Shown here piece after piece: positions 57,701 to 63,679 of a DNA stretch of 64,000 nt (position 1 is the first letter of the stretch; each line of letters begins with the position of its first letter). The notes below the pieces were generated by a model. That model searched no databases and was not told the origin of the DNA. It was given only the letters and a program-made list of their open reading frames with translations. This DNA comes from Lutraria lutraria. Lineage: Eukaryota > Mollusca > Bivalvia > Venerida > Mactridae. The stretch lies in NCBI GenBank assembly GCA_964023205.1, contig OZ026833.1, forward strand, positions 39,525,137 through 39,589,136, written 5' to 3'. Made by a program: the position numbers and the translations under genes.

Positions 57701-58273
57701 AATCATAGCAGGTGGTTTGAATAACAATTCACTTCCATAATGTTGTGGATGGATTTTAATCACATAGCCTGGATAGAGATAGTCCTGTAGTTTTTGGTAT
57801 TCTTCTATACCACACGACTGATCCGATGAAATACCCACTTGCTTTAATAATGCTTCAGCTTCGTATTTTTGAAGATTTTTCTTAGAGTGACGTATAAGAC
57901 CCCATCGTTTTTTCCATTCCGGGGTTTGATTTTCATGTACTTTGCACCGTCCTACCACAATCGATCTAGCTAAACACATAGAGTCCTTACTATTGTCAAT
58001 ACACACAACACTTGTCTTTGACTTCCGCATACTGGATAAGTTTGGTGCTTTAAACGTTTTCTTTCCGGATCCCTGTGGCATAGCAATATGCGTAATTTCC
58101 ATCTGTGCCGCCCCATCATGAATTTTAAATTGACGGTTACTCTGTGCCACACGTTCAATTTCATCCAATAATGTATCTCCACTAATACAAGATGCCCTAT
58201 TAAACGGAACATGTATCCCAAAGTCCAAATCAGGATGTAGAATAGATACTCGAACTCGATCATTCGACTTCAC
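54713..58273 (-). CDS. Protein-primed family B DNA polymerase, main open part
   Basis: Contains N-terminal Cys/His zinc-type clusters (residues ~220-330), exonuclease motifs FFDFE (~344), HNAQGYD and YCQSD, then polymerase motif A (DICSLYP, ~768), motif B (KTMLNCLWGKNAQ), motif C (YFDTDS, ~1045) and GPKNYGY. All catalytic residues are present. The open part begins after an in-frame TAG at 58292-58294; the first ATG-started part of the same frame lies upstream (58295-58504). Without readthrough, the usable start would be the GTG at 58273 or an internal ATG, losing conserved N-terminal sequence. It copies the element by protein priming in related viruses. Confidence 0.9.
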   Translation of the reverse strand: MKSNDRVRVSILHPDLDFGIHVPFNRASCISGDTLLDEIERVAQSNRQFKIHDGAAQMEITHIAMPQGSGKKTFKAPNLSSMRKSKTSVVCIDNSKDSMCLARSIVVGRCKVHENQTPEWKKRWGLIRHSKKNLQKYEAEALLKQVGISSDQSCGIEEYQKLQDYLYPGYVIKIHPQHYGSELLFKPPAMIEKSRVIHIFHHDNHYDCIVSITGFLGWSYYCEWCDVGYDHREGHQCSHICQCYAHTLCPAGQSIRCPDCRRLFQSQACFDNHKTKTGKQRKTICESVWNCKKCGQKVIGTKRNHVCPGTKKCRCCKAIVGPDHDCYIPTYEPPDRKQPEVPFIFFDFECRFDSGEHIPNFCVAQRACGDCMCKSVKAPCEYCEEVNEARQMTFRGENTLQQFCTWLFLPTHRGSTVIAHNAQGYDAQFILRYVVTQGTAKPQLIMNGSKIIQLRVHGIRMIDSLSFLSMPLSYFPNTFGLSELAKGWFPFYANTLAYQDYVGPYLPLHFYKPDSMKPERREEFLIWYNERKGDVFDFQKEMEKYCQSDVDILRRGCGEFRQQLLDSDQIDPFTEATTLAQVCNKAWRKNSMPPHSLAVISDAGYPNKTRYSMKGIRWLQMMAVTEEIHIRHALNNKGEVKIGPYYVDGYCQETNTVYEFMGCWYHGCPTCFPNRSTINPYTLRSMQQAYHDTYKRLKTLKEQGYPVVVMWECEFDQRCQKDPAYKTRVERFYHGQDPIQPREALFGGRTNAVRLYHEVDNDQEIKYVDICSLYPYVKKYRAYPIGHPVIMSQEQIDQQHIEKYKGLIKCRVLPPQDLWMPVLPIHCNSKMVFTLCRTCAEKEMDYCTHSSYERFLYGTWTHVELAKAIALGYQVSKVYHVWHWDEWSTDVYRQYIDKYLKMKQEASGYPPGVDTEEGQDKFKQDYFEAEGIRLQQVEKNPGKRAFAKTMLNCLWGKNAQTNLLPKTEYVHRLDQFYGILNDPKKSVKYAECFDHDEFMLMNYTDESDKADPHSSANPVVASFVTAYARLELYKVLEPLGKRVLYFDTDSCMYIHDPDGYNVPIISSRLGKWTDEVPKGRIVRYVALGPKNYGYEYIENGELHQKCKVKGITLDYNATQQVNFNTMVDCVKDRHHYSTVVEYASRIKRHKDRTVTSEKQVKTFRSVYTKRIVVENHMTMPYGYLHD

Positions 58274-58291
58274 TTCACATCTCTTGTAGAG

Positions 58292-58504
58292 CTAATCCAT
58301 CATATCATTAAACAAACTGTTTGTAAATTCAAACGATTGATTATACGGCTGAAATGTCACATCATATACTCTAGATTGAGTCTTGAATTTTCTTGACTTT
58401 CTTTCCATGCGTGACTGTATGTTATAATAGTCGCGCACAGGCTCAAACTTACTTCGTTTAGTTGGAGGTTCATCCTCACCACTAGTACTGTCGGTATCTG
58501 ACAT
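58292..58504 (-). CDS. N-terminal piece of the polymerase, ended by an in-frame TAG (70 aa)
   Basis: Starts at ATG 58504 (MSDTDSTSGEDEPPTKRSK, acidic then an NLS-like basic cluster), 30 nt after a TATA box; an upstream ATG at 58570 precedes that TATA box and is unlikely. It is in the same frame as the polymerase and its order of motifs parallels the N-terminus of the third-lineage fragment at 13999-15134. It could be a nonsense mutation, a programmed readthrough site, or a separate small protein. Confidence 0.6.
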   Translation of the reverse strand: MSDTDSTSGEDEPPTKRSKFEPVRDYYNIQSRMERKSRKFKTQSRVYDVTFQPYNQSFEFTNSLFNDMMD

Positions 58505-58613
58505 GATTATGATCTTAAAACTTCTCCGCCGTTTTTTATAGTTCGGGTTCAAGGTCACAACGCGTGACACTCTATAAAAGACGTACGCTCCGTCAGTTTT
58601 TTATCATTTCAAC
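58505..58613. promoter_or_regulatory. Divergent promoter: polymerase (-) and zinc-knuckle gene (+)
   Basis: TATA box on the minus strand at about 58534-58540 (TATAAAAAAC) and on the plus strand at 58572-58579 (CTATAAAAG). Each lies about 30-42 bp before its ATG (58504 and 58614). The TATA boxes are only ~33 bp apart, so the two early genes likely share one control region. Confidence 0.65.
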
Positions 58614-58964
58614 ATGAGCGATCCTAAAATGAACCAAGCTGAAGAGAACCGAGATCAAACTTTGATGTATTCATTAAAGAAGAAAATTAAAGAGCTTAAC
58701 AACTTAGCGGATCAGCTCTGTGGACAGAAAAATGTAACATGGGATCATATCAAGTGTTATCGTTGTGGAAAGAAAGGACATTATTCTACCAGCTGTACGG
58801 AACCCTTCAACAATGAATGCTTTTATTGTCATGAACAAGGACATTTCATCGCAGACTGTCCTAAGAAACAAGGTGAACAGGTCGATCTACAGGACGCAGA
58901 ACAGAGTAAGAAAAAACGTAAATACAAAAAGAATCCAACAAAAACTGTGAGTGACTTTGTGTAA
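58614..58964 (+). CDS. CCHC zinc-knuckle protein (116 aa)
   Basis: Two retroviral-type knuckles, C-x2-C-x4-H-x4-C: CYRCGKKGHYSTSC and CFYCHEQGHFIADC, preceded by a helical stretch (LKKKIKELNNLADQL) and followed by a basic tail. Such knuckles bind single-stranded nucleic acid. In a DNA element it could coat replication intermediates or RNA. The gene has a TATA box upstream and AATAAA at 59093, so its mRNA appears polyadenylated, in contrast to its neighbours. Confidence 0.85.
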   Translation: MSDPKMNQAEENRDQTLMYSLKKKIKELNNLADQLCGQKNVTWDHIKCYRCGKKGHYSTSCTEPFNNECFYCHEQGHFIADCPKKQGEQVDLQDAEQSKKKRKYKKNPTKTVSDFV

Positions 58965-58969
58965 TCCAG

Positions 58970-59098
58970 ACAATGTGTTGGACAATGTGTTGGACAATGT
59001 GTTGGACAATTGTGTATAGACTTAAATTGGAGACTAAGTGAGTTGTATTGTGTTGTACTTTGTTGTACTTTGTTACTTAGAATGTTTTTAAAAATAAA
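58970..59098 (+). terminator. 3' region of the zinc-knuckle gene with short repeats and AATAAA
   Basis: GGACAATGTGTT-type 12-bp repeats (three to four copies) and TGTTGTACTT repeats precede AATAAA at 59093-59098. Confidence 0.55.
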
Positions 59099-59163
59099 AT
59101 GATAGACAATGTAATATGCTTTTGTCTTTGCTTGAGATATAAAACGAATCTAACACATATGGT

Positions 59164-59179
59164 GGCCCTAATAAGGGCC
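59164..59179 (-). terminator. Single histone-type stem-loop, loop variant
   Basis: GGCCCT-TATT-AGGGCC in the sense of the MGNCLKS gene, 11 nt after its stop at 59190, with CCCAAC 5' and ACCA 3' flanks. The loop keeps U at positions 1 and 3. The purine-rich downstream element is weak here (CAAGCAAAGAC further away). Confidence 0.65.
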
Positions 59180-59189
59180 GTTGGGTAAT

Positions 59190-59420
59190 TCATTGCATTT
59201 CTGCAAGAAATAGGTATCGCCAATAGTTGGCTCTCAAATCCTCATCATAAAAGATGGCAAGGTCAGGGTATAAATTACCCATCTTGATATCCATCTTCAC
59301 CTCTACACATGCATCTTGGAATTCAGACAAGTCTGGGTACAAATTACCCATCTTGACCATCCAAACATCTTCTTGTAACTCATCAGGTTCATCAGAAGTA
59401 CTTTTCAAGCAGTTGCCCAT
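59190..59420 (-). CDS. Acylation-signal protein with two YPDL motifs (76 aa)
   Basis: N-terminus MGNCLKST fits the N-myristoylation signal (Gly2, Ser/Thr at 6-7) with an adjacent Cys for palmitoylation, so the protein should be membrane-anchored. It contains the direct repeat KMGNLYPDL at about residues 23-31 and 46-54. YPDL is the YPxL late-domain motif that binds ALIX and recruits ESCRT-III in retroviral budding. The rest is acidic with a WRYLFLAEMQ end. The gene diverges from the 59623 gene across a CCAAT-rich promoter and ends in a histone-type stem-loop. Membrane-budding role is inference. Confidence 0.7.
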   Translation of the reverse strand: MGNCLKSTSDEPDELQEDVWMVKMGNLYPDLSEFQDACVEVKMDIKMGNLYPDLAIFYDEDLRANYWRYLFLAEMQ

Positions 59421-59622
59421 GTTGAATCATGAAACATAAATGAGCTATGGAACATGAAAAAAAACACTGACCTAGAACAGACCAATGAAATGCCATTAAA
59501 ATACACCAATGAAATACCGTTAAAATGGACCAATGAAATACCGTTAAAAATGGACCAATCAGAGTCCTTGTATCAAAGTCAGTGAGTGACCTTGCCTTGA
59601 TCTAGTTTCATTCTGTATCAAG
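59421..59622. promoter_or_regulatory. Divergent promoter with four evenly spaced CCAAT boxes
   Basis: CCAAT at 59482, 59506, 59530 and 59555, spaced 24-25 bp by a tandem CCAATGAAAT(A/G)CC unit; the last one reads CCAATCAGAG, the NF-Y consensus. Divergent CCAAT-rich promoters are typical of replication-dependent histone pairs. No strong TATA box seen. Confidence 0.65.
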
Positions 59623-59949
59623 ATGTCACAGAGAACAGTCAATATTATCAAGAGAAAATATGCTGCCTTAGGGCGGTATATTGAACAACTGGAGATGCAA
59701 CTAGAAGAGCTGCGGCTGGAGGTGAAGACCCTAAGAGAAGGGAAGGAGAAGTTTGTAGAGGAGGTGGAGGTCTGCTCTGGGGAAGAGGACTGGGGGGATA
59801 CCCCTCAAGAATCAACCCCAGAGAACTGGGAAGATGAACTCACGGAGGTTCCGTCGAACCTGTACCAACCCACACCGGACCCCAAGGATGTCCAGAAATG
59901 GGACAAGTGGTGTCCCGCTTGTATGGGGAGATGCGGTCAACGCCATTAA
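59623..59949 (+). CDS. Coiled-coil/acidic protein with CxxC tail (108 aa)
   Basis: Residues ~10-45 form a heptad coiled coil (YIEQLEMQLEELRLEVKTLREG), residues ~46-80 are acidic and Pro/Ser/Thr-rich, and the C-terminus (WCPACMGRCGQRH) may bind zinc. ATG at 59623. The mRNA would end in two histone-type stem-loops 20 nt after the stop. No recognised family; size and layout are those of an accessory regulator. Confidence 0.7.
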   Translation: MSQRTVNIIKRKYAALGRYIEQLEMQLEELRLEVKTLREGKEKFVEEVEVCSGEEDWGDTPQESTPENWEDELTEVPSNLYQPTPDPKDVQKWDKWCPACMGRCGQRH

Positions 59950-59968
59950 TTCCCATACAAGCACCAAC

Positions 59969-60026
59969 GGTCCTTTTCAGGACCACCAACGGCCCTTTTC
60001 AGGGCCCCCATACAATTCAGAAAGAA
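59969..60026 (+). terminator. Tandem histone-type stem-loops plus downstream element (internal)
   Basis: GGTCCT-TTTC-AGGACC at 59969-59984 and GGCCCT-TTTC-AGGGCC at 59991-60006, then GAAAGAA at 60020-60026, 14 nt after the second stem. Same 22-nt step as at the element ends, although this copy is not in the terminal repeat. Confidence 0.85.
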
Positions 60027-60169
60027 TCACTCTCATATTGTCAATATTTACAGTCCTATCTGATAACACCAAATACAAATAGACGGTGTGAGGTAAGTTT
60101 TCTATAAACATTATAACATTTTTCCCTACAAATATAAGTGATAGTATGATGTGTACAATCATTTTCAAC

Positions 60170-60445
60170 AAATGTATTCAAAGTGCTGTGATTGTATATA
60201 TTAAGTGTACAGTATTCAAATTGCTGTGATAGTATATATTAAGTGTACAGTATTCAAATTGCTGTGATAGTATATATTAAGTGTACAGTGTTCAAATTGC
60301 TGTGATAGTATATATTAAGTGTACAGTGTTCAAATTGCTGTGATAGTATATATTAAGTGTACAGTGTTCAAATTGCTGTGATAGTATGATGTGTACAAAG
60401 TATTCCCACAAATGTATTCAAAGTGCTGTGATTGTATGATGTGTA
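60170..60445 (+). repeat. 38-bp tandem array in E2
   Basis: GTGTACAGT(A/G)TTCAAATTGC then TGTGATAGTATATATTAA repeats with exact 38-bp spacing (60205, 60243 and on), five to six good copies with diverged ends. It lies between two stem-loop genes. Possible replication or enhancer region; no function shown. Confidence 0.8.
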
Positions 60446-60467
60446 CAAAGCATATCTACAATATAAC

Positions 60468-60613
60468 CTTGAAGTGTCACAATTAACCTTGACGTGTCAA
60501 ACACTTGTTCAAAAAAAACTTGAAGTGTCACACTTATTCAAAAAAAACTTGAAGTGTCAAAAATAACCTTGACCTAATAGAACACTGGCGCGTGCAGGCA
60601 AAAAGTATAAATA
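60468..60613 (+). promoter_or_regulatory. Promoter of the terminal right gene: four CTTGA(A/C)GTGTCA motifs and TATA box
   Basis: CTTGAAGTGTCA at 60468, 60519 and 60548, CTTGACGTGTCA at 60488; TATAAATA at 60606-60613, 36-43 bp before the ATG at 60649. The repeated motif is likely a transcription-factor site. Confidence 0.6.
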
Positions 60614-60648
60614 CCCCCGACGCAGACACTATTTTTTCATTATCTAGC

Positions 60649-61326
60649 ATGGAGTCCTTCAACATGCCATACGATGTATTGAGAGAAGCACTAGAATCAT
60701 CTGAGTTGATAGACCCGAATGCGGGTATGCATTACAACCAGCCGAAGTACAACCAGCCAAAGTACGGTCAACTACAGTATAGTCAACCACAGTACAGCCA
60801 ATACAGTCAACCACTGTACAGCCTGCCTAAGTACAGTCAACAGTCCATGGTAGATGTACAACCCCCCATGGTAGATGTACAGCCGATACAACCCATGGTA
60901 GATGTACAACCCACTATGACGAATACACAGCCTATGGTAGATGTACAACCCACTATGACGAATACACAACCCCCTATGGCGAATACACAGCCCCCTATGG
61001 CGAAAACACAGTCTAATACAACGGGTGATGCAAAGCCTACAGCGGGATTGTCTGTTCTACAAGGTATCAGGGAAGAAATGGTACAGATGAATCAAGTCAT
61101 GCAAGAGATGGTCAGACTCATGAAAAATCAAGAAGTACGGTTTAAGCCACAAGAAATGATTGTACCTGTACAGTTTCTGTATGATTCAAAGAAACGAAAA
61201 CATGAGCATGAGAAAAAGAAACCGGAGCATGACAAAAAGAAACCGGAGATGACAGAAACGAAGAAACGAAAACATGATCTTGAGAAACAACCTCGGGGCA
61301 AGTATGGTAAAGAAATAAAGAAATGA
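60649..61326 (+). CDS. Tyr/Pro/Gln-repeat protein with Lys-rich tail (225 aa)
   Basis: Start at ATG 60649 (MESFNMPYDVL), downstream of the TATA box; the frame is also open from a GTG at 60592, which would lie upstream of the box. Low-complexity YNQPKY/YSQPQY repeats, then repeats of MVDVQP(P/T) and MTNTQP, then a helix (REEMVQMNQVMQEMVRLM) and a Lys/His/Glu tail (KKRKHEHEKKKPEHDKKKPE). The Tyr/Gln/Pro part is of a type prone to phase separation, with a nucleic-acid-binding tail. It ends in three histone-type stem-loops. Function unknown. Confidence 0.7.
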   Translation: MESFNMPYDVLREALESSELIDPNAGMHYNQPKYNQPKYGQLQYSQPQYSQYSQPLYSLPKYSQQSMVDVQPPMVDVQPIQPMVDVQPTMTNTQPMVDVQPTMTNTQPPMANTQPPMAKTQSNTTGDAKPTAGLSVLQGIREEMVQMNQVMQEMVRLMKNQEVRFKPQEMIVPVQFLYDSKKRKHEHEKKKPEHDKKKPEMTETKKRKHDLEKQPRGKYGKEIKK

Positions 61327-61363
61327 AGATCCGACTAACAGCTATGAAGAAACCACGACCAAC

Positions 61364-61452
61364 GGTACTTTTCAGGGCCACAAACCACCAACGGTCCTTT
61401 TCAGGACCACCAACGGCCCTTTTCAGGGCCACCATGTCTTTTCGAAAGAAAA
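61364..61452 (+). terminator. Three histone-type stem-loops plus downstream element (E2 right)
   Basis: 61364-61379 GGTACT-TTTC-AGGGCC (imperfect), 61393-61408 GGTCCT-TTTC-AGGACC, 61415-61430 GGCCCT-TTTC-AGGGCC, then GAAAGAAAA at 61444-61452. The last two stems and the element belong to the terminal inverted repeat and are identical to the left end. Confidence 0.85.
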
Positions 61453-61646
61453 TTCTCTCATTGTCTCAAATAAATATTTAGTCTATTACACACACAAAAC
61501 AATGGTCCCAGAACATTCCTAAAATTCAATTCATACTATTTTGGGGTACAACATTGATTTCCAATTTGTCCTAATTTGTCACAATTTTGTTTACTTTGGG
61601 GACCAAAATGGGTGCAAATGGTCCCAGGGTACCGTCCATTACTACT
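61389..61646 (-). repeat. E2 right terminal inverted repeat (258 bp)
   Basis: Reverse complement of 44479-44736 with no difference seen by eye. Ends TCCATTACTACT. Confidence 0.92.
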
Positions 61647-61652
61647 CGCGTC
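61647..61652. repeat. E2 target-site duplication, right
   Basis: CGCGTC, identical to 44473-44478. Confidence 0.92.
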
Positions 61653-62824
61653 TATCACAAATGAGCATCTGTCGATGCATTAATTAAGTGACACATTGCT
61701 AGGTTACTTAATCGTGAAGAAAACCTAGTCCATGAGTAAATAACATTCTCTATGGAATAGAAACAATAAAATTCCTGCCATCTCATGGGCTTAAAATATA
61801 GAACAAGTACTAACGACGTCGATATTAAGTATCTGGGTAGAGCCAAACAAGTTAACCTCTTTGTACACTGTACAACTCGACCGCAGCGTAAGTTTTACGT
61901 ATCATACCTTGATGCATATACCTTACACCGGCATGTTAGGAATGTATGCATTAGTTTTGGGTTTCGTACAGGAATGTTAAAAGGAGATAAATTATACTCT
62001 TCTTGCAACTCATTTGTTCAATTTTCTTTACATCTTTCTTCACACGATGTATTGTGTTGAACAATGAAAGGTGTTAATGATCAATCTTCATCTGCATGCA
62101 AATTATATTCATGTATGTATTAAAGTTATTGTTCAAAGGACTGATCCAGTTTTAAAACATTTTAAACCCACTCCCGCTCCTAAGAAATCGTTGCAAAACA
62201 CCAACGGTATCACTAACTGGATGTTACATCCTCTATATGTAAATTACGTGACAATTGAAATATAAACTGTACGTAAACAAAAATGACGGACAAGAAAATA
62301 ATCCGATCAAATTACCTTGAGAATTGAACTCAATAACGAAGTATATCAACGAATTAACAAATCACTAAATGCACTTGTCGAACTGCTTTCATCAACGTCC
62401 ATGTTTGTTTTGTCAACTTGATCATGTGACCAATCATGTGAAGCGATGACGTGTTTCGTGCTATATTTAACTTTCCGTTTTACATCAGATTCATTCTCCA
62501 TAGTTTTAAAAATCAAAATTTCTACATTTGCGTTGCCCTTTTTACGATGGGACTTGTAATATTGTCAATTTCGAGTACTTAAACAAGTGCTCAAATTTAG
62601 CCTTTTTTAGCATACTGGATCCTTAAATATTTCAAAATCCCCAAGTTACCGTCACAAAAGATAAAGAAAAAAGTAATCATTAGCCTTCTTGTGTATATAA
62701 CTACATTAAGACGGCCGATTATAAACTTAAAGTTTTACTGATGGGGCACGGACATTTAACTTTAGTGGCCGACAAAATATCTTTAGAACATTCAATACAA
62801 TAAAGTCATGTTCAGTTACTTTCA
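61653..62824. other. Intergenic, no gene recognised
   Basis: Flank of E2 and upstream region of FMO copy 3. Short ORFs only. ATGACGTG near 62448 followed by CTATATTTAA resembles a CRE plus TATA promoter but is about 1 kb from the next exon. Confidence 0.4.
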
Positions 62825-63055
62825 GGGTACATGAACGATCTACGTCGACCGGTTAGATTAATCAGTTTTCCAGGACGTATTCTAATCAGTACTAACTTAA
62901 CTATCCGAATGGAGCCGGCGACATCTCCACAAAAGGAGTTTAATCGATACCTGTGTCACAATTTCATAGAAGGGTATGACAAGCTCCGTCAGAGCTTCTA
63001 ACCCAGATATCCGAGTAACAAACAAGTCCAACGCACTAACCACTGGGTCATGGCC
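62825..63055 (-). mobile_element. tRNA-derived SINE, family B, diverged
   Basis: The minus strand starts GCGGCCATGACCCAGTGGTT, an A-box-like tRNA head with a degraded B box, and its body shares CTCC(A)...GGAG, TGTCA and ACTAACTTA blocks in order with the SINE at 10735-11000. No target duplication identified. Confidence 0.6.
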
Positions 63056-63150
63056 GCAGCGTTTAAAAACTGCATTTTCTGCTAAGATACGTCTACCAAA
63101 CGGACTATTAATTGTTATAAGTCCATTTTTTAAGAAAGTACATCAGTGTA

Positions 63151-63447
63151 GGAAATCCACGTGACCTAGTGACGTCACAATGTTATCGTTGCAAGCGCTT
63201 TTTCTGTCAATTGAACTAGGAAAACTGTAGGCTCTCTACTTTTTTTGCTTTTCTTGTCCAAACCGTTTGACAGTGTTATGAAAATGAACGTTATTTTTAC
63301 ATGTAATTATGTAAGGAGTTGCAACAGTTATGTGGCTTTAGAAGAAAACGAAAAATAATGCACTTACGTGGTTTTTTACCTAGTTCGAATGACAGAAAAT
63401 GCGCTTGTAACGATAACATTGTGACGTCATTAGGTCACGTGAATTCC
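63151..63447. repeat. Foldback/MITE-like inverted repeat upstream of FMO copy 3
   Basis: Arms 63151-63220 and 63379-63447 pair over about 70 bp with few mismatches; each carries CACGTGACCTA and the CRE palindrome TGACGTCA (63170 and 63422). The loop is about 158 bp. It ends 55 bp before the FMO start codon, so it probably contributes the promoter. Confidence 0.75.
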
Positions 63448-63501
63448 CCAGACTGTACATTCTCTCTTTTCTGTACAGCGAAGATTATTTAAAAAGGAAA
63501 A

Positions 63502-63679
63502 ATGTCAGACTCCAAGAAGAGAGGCTCCAAGAAGAGAATTTGCGTGATTGGCGCAGGGCCATCTGGAATGTCTACGCTGTACGAGTTTGCCAAGGAGGAC
63601 ACCGGAAACGACGTAGAAATTGTGTGTTATGAGAAACAAACCTCTTGGGGTGGACTTTGGAACTTGACTTGGCGTACAG
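63502..63679 (+). CDS. Flavin-containing monooxygenase-like gene, exon 1 (FMO copy 3)
   Basis: ATG 63502, donor GTACAT after base 63679. Encodes the FAD-binding motif GAGPSG, then [20 protein letters not shown], closely matching exon 1 of the complete copy at 19475 and ending in the same phase. The N-terminus has a duplicated SKKRGSKKR segment, five residues longer than copy 2. Later exons lie beyond the window. The short exon and intact motif suggest a working gene. Confidence 0.85.

Larger units (their letters stand above)
44479..61646 (-). mobile_element. Complete Polinton/Maverick element (E2), 17,168 bp
   Basis: Bounded by 258-bp inverted repeats beginning AGTAGTAATGG and by the 6-bp duplication CGCGTC. 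It carries all Polinton hallmark genes: protein-primed family B polymerase, integrase, packaging ATPase, adenain-like protease, major capsid and penton-like protein. The main gene block is on the minus strand; a cluster of accessory genes with mixed strands lies at 58292-61326. The two repeats read as identical by eye, which suggests recent insertion. The only visible lesion is an in-frame TAG near the start of the polymerase. It belongs with adintovirus-like Polintons rather than being a simple transposon. Confidence 0.96.

Noticed and set aside
54746..57724. Several plus-strand ORFs of 60-180 aa opposite the polymerase
   Set aside because: Antisense shadows of a long coding frame with no recognisable domains, promoters or conservation signal.
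59190..59420. Plus-strand 61-aa ORF at 59254-59439
   Set aside because: Antisense to the MGNCLKS gene; lacks a following 3' signal and any motif.
60170..60445. CRISPR-like array
   Set aside because: Direct tandem repeat without distinct spacers, in a eukaryotic mobile element.
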